From contig CM043969.1 in assembly GCA_014529385.2 (NCBI GenBank), positions 10,953,001-11,017,000 on the forward strand: a DNA stretch of 64,000 nucleotides. Reading direction: 5' to 3'. Every line of letters begins with the position of its first letter. Within the stretch, counting starts at the first letter, position 1. Positions 24,128 through 35,900 of this stretch are shown in pieces. The notes under the pieces were generated by a model that was not told the origin of the DNA, ran no database searches, and saw only the letters and a program-made list of their open reading frames with translations. The stretch comes from Adiantum capillus-veneris (taxonomy: Eukaryota; Streptophyta; Polypodiopsida; Polypodiales; Pteridaceae). A program made the translations under genes and the position numbers.

Positions 24128-27100
24128 ATGGCGGAGGAGGGAAAGCTCAAGATTGAGAAGTTCAACGGCAAAAACTACCAACATTGGAAGATGCAGATTG
24201 AAGACTATCTCTACCAGAAGGACCTCTATTTGCCACTAGGCGGTCTTGCGAAGAAGCCCGCAACAATGGCAGATGAAGCATGGATTGTCCTTGATCGAAA
24301 GGCACTGGGAACAATCCGGTTAAGCTTGGCGTCAACGGTGGCCTTCAATGTTTCGGAGATGAAGACCACGGAGGACTTGATGAAGTCACTTGACGACTTC
24401 TACGAGAAACCATCGGCATCCAATAAGGTATTTCTTATGAAGCGCTTGTTCAATCTAAAGATGGCAGAGAATGGTTCAGTTGCAGAACACCTAAATGACT
24501 TTAACACAAACATAAGTCAACTTCGATCAGTGAAAATCAATTTCGATGACGAAGTGCGAGCTCTCCTTATACTATCATCTCTACCGGATAGTTGGGACAG
24601 CCTTGTGATGGCTGTAAGTAATTCTATCTCTGGCACAAATACTCTTAAGTTTGATGATGTTGTGGGTGTTCTTCTAAGCGAGGAAATGCGAAGGAGAAGC
24701 ACAGGAGAATCATCAAGTGCTGCACTATCAGTGGAAACAAGAGGAAGGCCTAAGGAGAGGTTCAAAAACCAAAAGGGTCGTGATCGCTCAAGACGGAGCA
24801 AATCACGAACAAAGTCAGTTCTTGAATGTTGGAACTGCGGCAAGAAGGGCCACGTCAAGAAGGATTGCTGGTCCAAGAAGAAGAAGGAGACAGAGTCTCA
24901 AGACAACAAGCCAACATCGGAGGCCAATGTGGCAGGTAAAGTAGAGCAAGATGCTCTAATTCTCTCATTAGACAATGTGTCTAATTCCTGGATAGTAGAT
25001 TCCGGGGCTTCATTCCATGCCACACCACACAAGCAACATTTCCAAGACTACACCAAAGGTAATTTTGGGTATGTATACTTGGGAGATGATGAAGCTTGTG
25101 AGATTGTCGGCAAAGGTACAGTTTCTATCAAAACTGCTAACGGAAATGAATGGAAGCTTAAAGATGTTAGGCATGTTCCTTCTCTTCGCAAAAATTTGAT
25201 CTCTACAGGACAATTGGACGATGAAGGTCACAACATTGCATTCGGAAACAAACGGTGGAAGATCTCAAAGGGATCTTTGGTGGTTGCCAAGGGTGAAAAA
25301 GTCAGTACACTTTACTTGTGTGCTGTTAGCACGCAACCTTCAGCTTGTGCAGCAACTACAGAAGTTGACAGTGCGGTGTGGCACTACCGACTTGGGCATA
25401 TGAGTGCCAAAGGAATGCAAATCCTTCAAACAAAGAAGCTTCTACCAGGTTTGAAAGAAGTGGACTTAGAGTTCTGTGAAGATTGTGTTTATGGTAAACA
25501 AAAGAGGGTAAAATTTCAAAAATCAGGAAATGAAAGAAAAAATAAAAAACTTGAGTTGGTTCATTCTGATGTTTGGGGTCCTGCAAGTACACCATCACTT
25601 GGTGGCTCATTGTACTATGTAACATTCATAGACGATGCGACTAGAAAAACATGGGTTTATGTCATGAAGAATAAATCCGATGTATTTTCCATATTTCAAA
25701 GGTGGAAAGCCTTTGTGGAGAATGAAACAGGTACCAAGGTTAAATGCCTCAGATCCGACAATGGAGGTGAATATTGCAGCCAAGCTTTTGAAAGCTTTTG
25801 TGCTAGCAATGGAATTCGGAGGCAAAGGACAACCCCAAGGACACCTCAACAAAATGGGATTTCGGAAAGGATGAACAGGACAATTATGGAACGAGCACGA
25901 AGCATGCGGCTACATGCAGGCCTACCGCTTGAACTTTGGGCGGAAGCTGTAAGTACGTCTGTGTACTTAATCAACCGGTCACCCTCAACAGCATTGGATG
26001 GGGGAGTTCCAGAAGAGGCATGGATAGGTAAACCGGTGAATTATGCATTTCTCAAAGTGTTTGGGTGTGAGGCTTTCATGCACATAGATAGAAGCCTAAG
26101 ATCAAAGCTAGATGCAAAGTCCAAAAAGTGTTTCTTCATTGGCTATGGAGAAGGTGACTTTGGGTATCGCCTATGGAATCCTGAAGATGGTAAAATCTTA
26201 AGGAGTAGGGATGTAATTTTTAACGAACAAAATATGTACAAAGATTACTTGGAAAGAAAACAAACAAAAGAAACAGGTGATGAGTACATGGAGCTTGAGG
26301 ACGGTGAAGACTCAAGGACTGCAAACAGTGACAATGTGCAACAACGTCAACCAAATGAGGAGCCTCAACCTATTCCCCGAAGATCTACAAGAGCAAGTAG
26401 ACCTCTAGAAAGGTTTGTTCCTTCCTTCAACCATCTCTTGATCTCAGATTCTGGAGAGCCGGAATCATATGAAGAAGCTATGCAACATGAATCCAAAGAA
26501 GAATGGACGAAGAGCATGCAAGTGGAGATGGACTCACTACATCGCAACCAAACATGGGAGTTGGTTGAGTTACCTAAAGGTAAGCGAGCACTTCAAAACA
26601 AATGGGTGTACAAGTTGAAGGAAGAAGAAGGTGGGAAGAAAAGGTACAAGTCTAGGCTTGTGGTAAAAGGGTTTTCTCAAAAGAAAGGTATTGACTTCAA
26701 TGAAATATTTTCTCCTGTTGTAAAAATGAACTCAATTAGGCTTGTCTTAAGCCTTGTGGCTGCTCATGATTTAAATCTCGAGCAAATGGATGTAAATACG
26801 GCATTCCCTCACGGTGACTTAGAGGAGGAAATCTACATGCTTCAACCAAAGGGGTATGAAGTAAAAGATAAGGAGAAAATGGTTTGCAGATTAAAGAAGA
26901 GCTTGTATGGTTTAAAGCAAGCATCAAGACAATGGTACTTGAAGTTTGATCGATGGATGTTGGATCATGGATTCACAAGATGCAACTCAGATCACTGCGT
27001 CTACACGAAGAATTTGGGAGATGGTAAATTCATCATCCTAATGTTGTATGTTGATGACATGTTGATTGCAAGTGCTAACATGCAGGACATCAAAGACCTA

Positions 27101-28009
27101 AAAGAGGAGTTGTCTAAATCTTTTTCAATGAAAGATTTAGGTGCTGCAAAGAGGATACTTGGTATGAAAATATCAAGGGACAGGACGAAGAAGACAATAA
27201 AGCTATCTCAAGAAGATTACATCAAGAAGGTACTAGAAAGGTTTGCAATGCAAAATGCAAAACCAGTTTCTACACCTTTGGCTGGTCATTTTAAACTAAC
27301 GAAGGATATGTGTCCAAAGACACAAGAGGAGATAGCCTATATGTCTAAAGTTCCATATGCTGCAGCGGTAGGTTCTCTAATGTATGCTATGGTCTGGACA
27401 AGGCCAGACATTGCACATGCAGTGGGAGTTGTGAGTAGGTTCATGGACAACCCAGGTAAAGAGCATTGGCAAGCTGTGAAGTGGATACTTAGGTATCTAA
27501 AAGGGACAACAACAAATGCTTTGTATTTTGGAGGAACTGATATTTTTCTAGAAGGGTATGCTGATGCAGATATGGCAGGTGACAAAGATACTCGAAGGAG
27601 CACTACTGGCTATGTGTTCACGGTTGGAGGCACAGCAGTAACCTGGGCTTCAAAGCTGCAGAAAGTGGTTTCACTTTCTACCACGGAAGCAGAGTATGTA
27701 GCAATGACGGAGGCAAGCAAAGAAATTCTGTGGCTTCACAGATTCTTAGAAGAGCTTGGATTCAAACAAGACAATTGTGTCTTGTATAGTGATAGCCAAA
27801 GCGCTATCCATCTTGCGAAGAACTCAGCCTTTCATTCAAGGACAAAGCACATTGAGGTGAGATATCACTTCATACGCACTCTTTTGGAAGAGGGACAACT
27901 AAAACTAGGAAAGGTGCATACAAGTGAAAATCCTGCAGACATGTTTACAAAGGTGGTCAACAAGGAGAAGTTGAGCTTTTGCTCATCTTCAATCGGCATT
28001 CAAGGATAA
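24128..28009 (+). CDS. Element epsilon gag-pol polyprotein
   Basis: One open frame of about 1293 residues starts at ATG 24128 (MAEEGKLKIEKFNGKNYQHW). The order is gag (UBN2/DUF4219-like), CCHC knuckle (CWNCGKKGHVKKDC), protease (WIVDSGASFHATP), GAG_pre-integrase (WHYRLGHMSAKGM), integrase (VHSDVWGPA, LRSDNGGEYCS, PQQNGISERMN), RT (RLVVKGFSQKKGIDF, LYVDDMLIAS) and RNase H (YADADMAGD, TTEAEYVAM, YSDSQSAIHLA, PADMFTK). This is the full set for a copia element, with the catalytic residues I can check in place. One oddity is NTAFPHGDL in the RT, where the common form is TAFLHGDL; this Pro lies close to the first catalytic Asp and might weaken the enzyme. Confidence 0.96.
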   Translation: MAEEGKLKIEKFNGKNYQHWKMQIEDYLYQKDLYLPLGGLAKKPATMADEAWIVLDRKALGTIRLSLASTVAFNVSEMKTTEDLMKSLDDFYEKPSASNKVFLMKRLFNLKMAENGSVAEHLNDFNTNISQLRSVKINFDDEVRALLILSSLPDSWDSLVMAVSNSISGTNTLKFDDVVGVLLSEEMRRRSTGESSSAALSVETRGRPKERFKNQKGRDRSRRSKSRTKSVLECWNCGKKGHVKKDCWSKKKKETESQDNKPTSEANVAGKVEQDALILSLDNVSNSWIVDSGASFHATPHKQHFQDYTKGNFGYVYLGDDEACEIVGKGTVSIKTANGNEWKLKDVRHVPSLRKNLISTGQLDDEGHNIAFGNKRWKISKGSLVVAKGEKVSTLYLCAVSTQPSACAATTEVDSAVWHYRLGHMSAKGMQILQTKKLLPGLKEVDLEFCEDCVYGKQKRVKFQKSGNERKNKKLELVHSDVWGPASTPSLGGSLYYVTFIDDATRKTWVYVMKNKSDVFSIFQRWKAFVENETGTKVKCLRSDNGGEYCSQAFESFCASNGIRRQRTTPRTPQQNGISERMNRTIMERARSMRLHAGLPLELWAEAVSTSVYLINRSPSTALDGGVPEEAWIGKPVNYAFLKVFGCEAFMHIDRSLRSKLDAKSKKCFFIGYGEGDFGYRLWNPEDGKILRSRDVIFNEQNMYKDYLERKQTKETGDEYMELEDGEDSRTANSDNVQQRQPNEEPQPIPRRSTRASRPLERFVPSFNHLLISDSGEPESYEEAMQHESKEEWTKSMQVEMDSLHRNQTWELVELPKGKRALQNKWVYKLKEEEGGKKRYKSRLVVKGFSQKKGIDFNEIFSPVVKMNSIRLVLSLVAAHDLNLEQMDVNTAFPHGDLEEEIYMLQPKGYEVKDKEKMVCRLKKSLYGLKQASRQWYLKFDRWMLDHGFTRCNSDHCVYTKNLGDGKFIILMLYVDDMLIASANMQDIKDLKEELSKSFSMKDLGAAKRILGMKISRDRTKKTIKLSQEDYIKKVLERFAMQNAKPVSTPLAGHFKLTKDMCPKTQEEIAYMSKVPYAAAVGSLMYAMVWTRPDIAHAVGVVSRFMDNPGKEHWQAVKWILRYLKGTTTNALYFGGTDIFLEGYADADMAGDKDTRRSTTGYVFTVGGTAVTWASKLQKVVSLSTTEAEYVAMTEASKEILWLHRFLEELGFKQDNCVLYSDSQSAIHLAKNSAFHSRTKHIEVRYHFIRTLLEEGQLKLGKVHTSENPADMFTKVVNKEKLSFCSSSIGIQG

Positions 28010-28069
28010 AAAGCCAGAATGGAAAGCAGTCACAGGTTTGGTTTGGAGATCAGTCTCCAAGTGGGAGAA

Positions 28070-28909
28070 TGTTAAGTATGGAGCCTGATTTACCCTTGTA
28101 ATTTTCTGTGGTAAAAGCGCACATTTGTAAGGCCCCCATTATGAGGAGAAGCCATCGTGCGTGAAGGAAAATCACTCACCGGAAACCAAAATTTTCACGG
28201 ACAAGAATCAGGGGCAACTTTAAAGGCCTCGGGGGCGGAGGCCCCCGAGACTTTTTTTCGCCGGAATATTCCTTTTTGCCGGAATATTATGGCCGGACGG
28301 CGGTCGGAAAGTGGTCGGAAAAACAACCGGTCGGTTGGCCGATGGCCGGTAGTCAATGGCCAATGGCCGGTGGTCGGAAGTCAATGGCCGGTGGCCGGTG
28401 GTCGGAAGTCAATGGCCGGTGGCCGGTGGCCGAATTCAATGGCCGGTGGCCGAATTCAAAAGCGGACTTGTCTTCTCAAGGGCGGCCACACATGGGCGGA
28501 TTGGAGGGTCCGATTTGGACTTATTCGCACAAGGGCGGCTACACATGGCTGTCTCTCATAAGAGAGGGCAGCCCTTTTGGCCTATAAAAGGAGGCCATTT
28601 CTACACACATTTCATAGTGTGAAGTTGATGCAACAAGGTGAGTGTGAGGTGGTGAGAGTGAAGCAAGGCGGGAGCTCCATTAAGGGTATAATCCCTTTGT
28701 AAACTACTTCTTGTTTTGAAGTACTAAAGCCATTGAGTGACTGCTTTCCCGTGGACGTAGCCCACATTGGGTGAACCACGTATATCGTGTGTACATCGTG
28801 TGTACTCTCTCTCTCTCTCTCTACTCTATAATCTCGTGTATATAAATCTGTCTCTCTCCATTAAGTAATCTACTCAATTATCTATTTAGCTACGTCTTAT
28901 TTCCTAACA
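28070..28909 (+). repeat. Element epsilon 3' LTR
   Basis: 840 bp. It has one more 28-bp minisatellite unit than the 5' LTR, and its 22-bp palindrome lies in the opposite orientation (loop GGAG instead of CTCC). It is followed by target duplication ACTCA. Confidence 0.95.
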
Positions 28910-29563
28910 ACTCATTGGACATATTTGAACGCAAATAAAATGGACAATCAATGTTGATGCAACACAAATGCCCAGATCATCTACTAAATCTAACAACACC
29001 ATCGAAACTATCACTACACAAGTAACATACTCTGTCCACATGTGACTATCATGTCTTTGTTCCATACCACTCATACCTGAACAATGACCAGCTGTCGGTA
29101 ATTCAAAATCAATATACCCATCATAATGAGCTGGGAGCTCATCGGTAGAGACCACTTTCTTCGCTTGATGGAGTGCAATATACAAATTGCTTTGCAATGG
29201 CATGCACTTACTCATGTCAATCACACTTGCATTGATCTCTGAGAGAGGTACTTTCTTGTCTTTCTTGTCTTGAGAAACTCTGCCAATGCCAGCATCAATC
29301 TGATCCTCACTTCTCATAGCCACCTTGTAGAACTGGTGCTGCTCATGATCAAGCATAAAAGTTTGTTCACCATCTGATGATATAGTAGCTTCTACCTTGA
29401 CTTGCGGTCCAGATAATGTTAATGGACGAAGACAGAAATTAGCATCACGAAGCTCAAAATGTTCTTGCAAAGAAGCAACTGTCAACGAATAAATTCCGGT
29501 ATCAAACATAAGCACTAGCTTCTGTCCACGCCTTGGACCAAAAACTGTAATACATCTCCCCAT

Positions 29564-31200
29564 GGGTTAATAGTGTGCAGAGCAAAAGGTAAGAAATATT
29601 AGCAAGCATTGGCATGGTTTTGAATGATACAACGGTTGTAAATATAATAGACTGATATGCTTAAAATCCTATTCATAACCGCAAGCCGCCAAGAGGATTG
29701 CATGTTTGTGTTCCCAAGAACAACAATCATAGCTTTATAAAATATATTATAATAAAAATAATTCACTTTGAGTTTTAAGATTTTCAGTGAATCGTGCATA
29801 GTAATGACAAGTGAATTTCACCTACCCTCTTCAATATCCCATGCACAAATCCCAAATACCCTCTCCAACCAAATTTTAGAGTGTTTGCACACTGCTAAGC
29901 TACAGGCATGGTCACGCGAGGCTTAGTTAGAACCAAGCCCCGGCAGTCTCCGACAAGAGCTCATAACTTCCACCTTCGACAGTAGGTAGAGAGATGAAGA
30001 TCGATGCACAGATGAAAAGCTAGCAAGCGTCAGATATGGTCGGCAAAAATAACTGAAAACTAAGCCTAAGATTTTTAAGCTTGAAAATCAAGGTCCCATA
30101 GTATTATGATTGGGAATATTTAATTTTCAAGCCCAATTTACACTACAGACCGGGATATGTGAGCACTAAGCTAATCTACCAGCATTGGGACTATGCCCCA
30201 AATAGGTTATATGGTGAGGGATGCAAATAGTTGTACATGTGCCTTCGACAACACAGGTTAGTTTGAGATAGATTCCAAAGTTCCATGAAACAAGGCCAGA
30301 TTAGCTATATGTGTAATCGAAGGAAAGCTCTAGCTGAGGGTCTCCCCCACTCTTGGATCAGACATACTACAAAGTAGGACTCATTTGAGATAATATATGG
30401 GACAATGTACATTGCCTTAGAGGATTAATAAGGTAAAACCAAGGCTATGTCTATCTGTTGCATTTGTCCGAATTTTACAACAGTTATTTTAAGCGGACAC
30501 TTTCCCTGAACAATGCATTGAAAGTGTTACAGAAAGATTTGATTTTATATATATAATGCGATTTTTCAATTGCTTTCTTGCATTAAAAAATGTTATTCAG
30601 GCCCTGCGTTAGCGTCTTGTGTAAGGCCAACGGCCGTCCACACCTCTTGAAGCCACCTCTCTGGAAGAAAAACACACCTGCTCGTACTCTCCTTGTATGC
30701 CGGTCACCTAACCTCCTTCCGGTATCTAGTTCGATTCCAAAAAACGGGTACAACCTAGTATGTAGAGCGAGTATACATTAACCAAAAGGACGTGTGTGTT
30801 AATAAATTAAAAAAGCTACTTTTATCTTTTCCAAAAATGGGTACAAGATGCGCTGGCTCGTATTTTATTATTAGTTTATCTTAAAGTAGCCTTTCTCTGG
30901 TGCAGACCTGCAAATTTGTCTTGCCTTCAATCGATCCTGCCACTAACCTCTTGCCCATCTCTTGCGCTAACCTCAGCCATCTCATGCGCTTATCTCTTGC
31001 TCTCAAGTTACGCCCTTTGATGCCATATACTCTCTGTAGCAAGCAATCTTGCAATCCATAAGAGTCTTCAACCTTCAATCTCTACAGCATATGCGCCTTA
31101 ACCACTACAAATCATCAAGCTCGGAGTTCACATAGAAATCATCATGGGGAGAAGGGAGTCTTCCTCGGCCCAAAAGCCTCCTGCGAGGTACCTTTGTAAA
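29564..31200. other. No recognisable gene
   Basis: AT-rich sequence with only short frames, upstream of the MULE gene. No promoter motif could be assigned with confidence. Confidence 0.55.
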
Positions 31201-31204
31201 CTAC

Positions 31205-31890
31205 CTGTAGCCATCCACGCCGGTGTGGATGGCTACAGCTAGTTTTTTTTTCCAATGTTTAAGATGAAGTTTTGTAAGGCTACTAGTTTTAATTTAAATT
31301 ATTGAAATTTTTTAAGAATAAGAAACCTGTCATAAAGCTTTCTACACATTACAGGAGGCTAAAATAAAGTACATGAGAGATGCATTCTTAGCCTAATCTC
31401 TTGGATAAACAAAACTACTGCATACCCTCTATTGCTTTTGTGATTGATGGTGTCTCATAAATTCTGTTAGAACTGGCTGTAGCCATCCACGCCGGCGTTG
31501 GTGGCTAGAAGGAATTTTTGAATGTGTGAATTTAGCTATAGATACGCTCTCTCTTGATATTTGCAGAGTTGCATAGCTTCTCTAAGAACTATCTCTAGCC
31601 ATCCACCGCTATCCACGTCGATGTGGATGGCTAGAAAGAGTTTCTTGGGACAATTTTTTTTTGCAGTGATTCATTCTCAGTAAGCTCCCTCAGGATATCC
31701 ACGCCGACATGGATGGCTAGAAGGAATTTCTCAAGATAAAATTTATAATTGGGCATGCTTTTTTTAAATCTGTTAGCTGCCTCTTGTTATCCACGCCGAC
31801 TTGGATGTTTTGGTGGATGATCAATAAATAAAGTTTTTGATTTTTTTAATTGCCTCTAGGCATCCGCGTCGGCATGGAGTCCTAGAGGCA
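31205..31890. repeat. Cluster of six palindromes related to TAGCCATCCACGCCG
   Basis: Near-perfect or partial hairpins lie at 31205-31238, 31477-31507, 31595-31634, 31695-31720, 31789-31809 and 31851-31890. Most share the arm TAGCCATCCACG and its complement TGGATGGCTA around a CCG/CGG-rich loop. The last one has different outer arms (TGCCTCTAGG). They are 80-260 bp apart and lead directly into the first exon of the methyltransferase-like gene. Arrays of short hairpins of this kind are known in the subterminal regions of plant CACTA transposons. Confidence 0.7.
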
Positions 31891-32397
31891 GTTTCAGTGA
31901 AGTTAATATATTGTTTTTTGTTATGTTTTGCAAGTCCTTCAATTCGTGGACGAGGTCGCAGAGGGAGACGACTCTCTTCAACTCAAGCTTCAAGTATATT
32001 AGAGAGCAGTGATCAAATAAGTGCAGTATCTGTCACTGATATGACAGAAGGTTTGGAGACACAAGAAGAGGAGATGCAAAGTCAAGACTTGGGGCTTGGC
32101 TCCATAAATGAAGTCGATGAATCTCTTGCTCCACAAGAGGCATGTTTACAAATAGTGCCTTATGTCGTAAGAGATGAAGTGGCAGTAGATACTGAGACAG
32201 GGTATGAGCACAAGCTATACATGCATAGAGGACAAGATATTCTACAATGTACTCGCATGTTTAGTTGTTTTGATTGTCCACCGATTCCTTTAAGTTGATT
32301 GATCCCCTATGCAAGGGTGAGAGGCTTAAGAGATGATGTTAGTGGATTGAAATCTGCTTTTGCAAAGGAGGGCTATATGTAAGAAAAAGGAGCTTTT

Positions 32398-32624
32398 TGT
32401 TACCATATACATGTGGTAGTGATGTGTGTGAACACACTAGGACCGCCGGGGCATTTTTCCCCTCTTTAGGAAGTTTTTTCCCCCGTGCATTGTATATACG
32501 CCCATCACTCTAGGGCTATCTATCTTTCCATTGCACACTAAGTAACACACTCTCTATTGTGTGCCTTGAGCTTCCTTCGTCTTCTCCAAGCCGTGTGTGT
32601 TTCTCTGCAACCCTAATTCCAACA
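32398..32624 (+). repeat. Element gamma 5' LTR
   Basis: 227 bp, TGTTACCATATACATG... to CCTAATTCCAACA, followed by the primer site. Confidence 0.93.
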
Positions 32625-32986
32625 ATTGGTATCAGAGCAGGTCACGTCCTCCCGGGCTTAGTCACCAGCTGCTCCAACACACGCCTGCTCACTTTCTCCG
32701 ATTTCAGTGACCTTTGGCGAGCATTCGCAGGTCGACAAAAATTTTGGGCAAGCTCGAAGAGCTTGGTCTGCTCAGATTTTCGATTTGGGCTCATTTCGGC
32801 CTTCGTTTCCACTACAGGCAATACTGCACATGCTATTTCGTCATTTTGTGCAGAATTTCTGTCAGTGCCGTTTTCTGCATAATAGGTGCCTTATAGTCTT
32901 CTACGGTTTGTGCTATATAGCACAGGTTGTTCCTGCTCTGTTTCTCCTATTTTCGAGCAATTTTCACATCAGGTGCAGCATTTACC

Positions 32987-35900
32987 ATGGCTGACAACAA
33001 CAACACAGATGTGTTCAAGATGTTTGCTGCTGAGGATAGGTTGGATGGGGACAACTACCCTATGTGGGCTTATATGATGCAACATGTTCTTGTGTCAAAG
33101 AGTGTCTAGAACATTGTGCAGGGCATTGATGTACGTCCTGGTTTTGAGGATGTAGGCGATGTTGAGGATGTTGCAGGTCTTGCTGCAAGGATTGCAGCTG
33201 TTAGAGTTGTTTTGCCTATGGCAGAACAAGCTCGTTGGGATGTTAAGGATGCGCAGCCTCATGCATTGATTGCGTTTTCTGTGAAGCGCACCATTGTTCC
33301 TCACATCCGTTCAACAAAATCTGCAAAACAGGCTTGGGATATTTTAGCAGGTCTTTATGCAAGCCGCAATGAGGCTAAAATTTCTTTGCTACGTAAAGAG
33401 CTGGAGTCGAAGATTATGCATGAGAAAGATGACATGGACACTTTCCTTCCTAGTGTCAAGGATATCAATGAGCAGCTTATTTTTGCAGGTGAAGTCATTT
33501 CAGATAGTTCCCTTGTGTAGACTGTTCTTGATGCCTTACCAGATTCCTACTAGACTTTTGCTAGTACTTGGACACTTATGACCCAAGGAAATCCTGAAGT
33601 TGTCAAGTTTGATGCATTATGCACATTGCTGTTGCAAGAGTCACTTTCCAGAAAAAACAGGACTAGGCAACGTGCAGTTGAACAGGCTTTTATTGCTTCT
33701 CAAAGAAAGGGTGGTAACAGCAATGCGGCCACTTCTTATGGTTCTGCTGTGAGTGGCAAAACTTCTGTTCCTAATGCTTCTTCTGGTAGCAATTCGTCTA
33801 GAAATTGTGGTGATAAGGTAAAAAAGAAGATGCATTGCCATTATTGTAAAGCTAATGATCACTTGATCAAGTCGTGTCCTAAGTTGAAGGCCAAAGAGGC
33901 TAAGAAGAAAGAGGGTGGTTCCACTGCAAATGCTGGTTCCACTACAAATGCAGCCATTGTTGAGTCTTCTGTGAAAGGAGACTGTGTTGCTGATGTTGAT
34001 GCAGAATGGGCGTTTAGCACAGAGTGCACTTACAATCCTGCTGTCCATGATGCATGCTTGTCAGTTGCTGCAGATTCACATGTGTGGTATTTCAACAGTG
34101 GTGCTACAAAGCACATTACCTCACATCGTGAATTGTTTACCTCTCTCGAGTCTGTCCCTCATGGGAATTCAGTCACTTGTGCCAACAATGCCTCTTATCC
34201 AGTTCGGGGAGTTGGAAAGATTGCGCTTACTGCTGCTACTGGCAGCAATTTCACACTTGTTGATGCACTTTATGTACCTGGGATCAAGAAGAATCTCTTG
34301 TCTATATCTGCACTTGCTAGACTTGGACTTGTAGTCAAATTTGTGGATGACAGATGTACAGTTCATGATCTCAGTTTTGGTGATGAAATTATTGCATCTG
34401 GCCTTTTGTGCCATGGGCTGTATAAGCTCACTTTGTATGACAAGTGTGGACAAAATTTTGCAAATGCTGTTGCAGATTCAAGGGCTATTTCAGATGCAAA
34501 AATTTGGCATGCACGTTTTCGTCATCTGAATTTTGCCAGTTTGCTGCGTTTGCAGAAATCTGATATGGTTGCTTCTTTGCCGCCTCTTTAAGCATCTGTC
34601 AAACATGTTTGTGAAGGCTGCATTTTGGGTAAGATGCAGCGTTCTAAATTTCCAAAGGATGGTTCAGTTAGGGCCACATGCAGGGTGCAGCTTGTACATA
34701 GTGATGTTTGTGGGCCCATGCAAACTCCGTCCTTGGGCAATTACCTGTACTTCGTGACTTTCATAGATGATTACTCCAGGCATGCATGGGTATTTCCGCT
34801 TAAAGCGAAGTCCGAAGTTTTTATGTGCTTCAAAAAATTTCTGGCTATGGCTGAAAATGTCTCAAAATGTACTATGGGCACCCTCCGTTCCGATCGAGGG
34901 GGGGAGTACATGTCTCATGAATTTAATGCATTTCTGGCTAGTCGTGGGATAAAACACCAATGTACAGTGCCTTATACACCTCAACAAAATGGTGTTGCTG
35001 AGAGGAAGAACAGGTCACTGACGGAAATGGCACCATGTATGGTCAAAAGTCAAGCTTTACCGCATTCGTTTTGGCTTGAGGCCATCATGTGTGCCACTTA
35101 TGTACTTAACAGGTGTCCTACGAAAGCTTTACAATCTATTACTCCATATGAAGCATGGCATGATAGAAAACCTTCTATTGAGCACATGCGTGTTTTTGGC
35201 TGTTTGGCATATGCTTTGGTGGCACAAGTGCAGCGCAGAAAATTCGATGATAAGGCTGTCAAATGTATTTTTGTTGGTTATAGTGCTGAAAGCAAAGGTT
35301 ACAGGTTGTATCATCCGCAAACAAAACGTATTCTGGTTTCTCGGGATGTAGTGTTTGTGGAAGATTCTGTTCAGCCCTTGCTGTCATGTACTAGAGATAG
35401 TAATGTAAGCTCACAGGACATTTATGACACTTTGTTGCCTCTTCTTCAGTGGTGGAAATATGAATGTAAGTTCCAATGAGGCAAATGTACAGCCTATGGG
35501 GGTTTCTAAAAATGTTCTAGATCATCCTATTACTGATGTAGATGTACATAATGTACTTGATGAGGAAAGGGCTAAAAATGAGCAGGCTAGAGGTATGCCA
35601 AAATGGCTGGTGCACACCTTGCGTGATAGTAAATTGGATGCCCCTTTGTCTAGCCGTACTCGTTCAGGCTCTCGCCATGCATCTTATGCATCAGATTGTT
35701 ATGCTTTGGCTGTGTCTAGCTTACATGATGTTGAGGAGCCTCTGACTTTTGATGAAGCACAAAATTCATAAAATTGGACGGCTGCCATGCAATCAGAATA
35801 TGATGCACTTATAGAAAATGACACATGGACTTTATGTGATTTTCCTCCCGGCAAAAAGGCCATTGGTACGAAGTGGGTTTACAAGTTGAAACGCAAGCTG

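Larger units (their letters stand above)
23243..28909 (+). mobile_element. Young, intact Ty1/copia element epsilon
   Basis: LTRs at 23243-24054 (812 bp) and 28070-28909 (840 bp) start TGTTAAG and end CCTAACA. The target duplication ACTCA flanks it (23238-23242 and 28910-28914). The primer site TGGTATCAGAGC starts at 24057, and a purine-rich AAGTGGGAGAA precedes the 3' LTR. Reading the LTRs side by side I see only two differences: one extra 28-bp unit in a GGCCGGTGG-type minisatellite, and an inverted 22-bp palindrome. The polyprotein frame is uninterrupted. Near-identical LTRs imply recent insertion. Confidence 0.96.
20690..29563 (-). pseudogene. MULE-like transposase gene with SWIM zinc finger, interrupted by copia element epsilon
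   Basis: Exon 1 runs from ATG 29563 (in-frame TAA just upstream) to 29077 (TCAG|GTATGA). The rest is at 23181-20690, on the other side of element epsilon, which therefore sits in an intron. The second part opens with a Cys/His-rich stretch (VCTHCGQIPECVSTC, HNCTRCALHLGEHNHPC). The transposase core follows (FRGFMADEASANW, RSCLFHWEQSMVRHTGK, TNLSESKHASM), and then a SWIM finger (CTCEDF...MPCKH). These features resemble the MULE/SWIM proteins of mosses and other plants. Defects are a one-base frameshift at 22612-22618 in a T run, TGA at 21158-21160 and TAA at 20861-20863 between the two halves of the SWIM finger. The first intron's acceptor is ambiguous: 23181 keeps the zinc-binding stretch but not the phase, while CTACAG|TT keeps the phase. 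The gene is not expected to be functional. Confidence 0.75.

Noticed and set aside
31205-31890. CRISPR array for the repeated CCATCCACG motif
   Set aside because: Spacing is irregular (80-260 bp), units are palindromes of varying length, and the context is eukaryotic.
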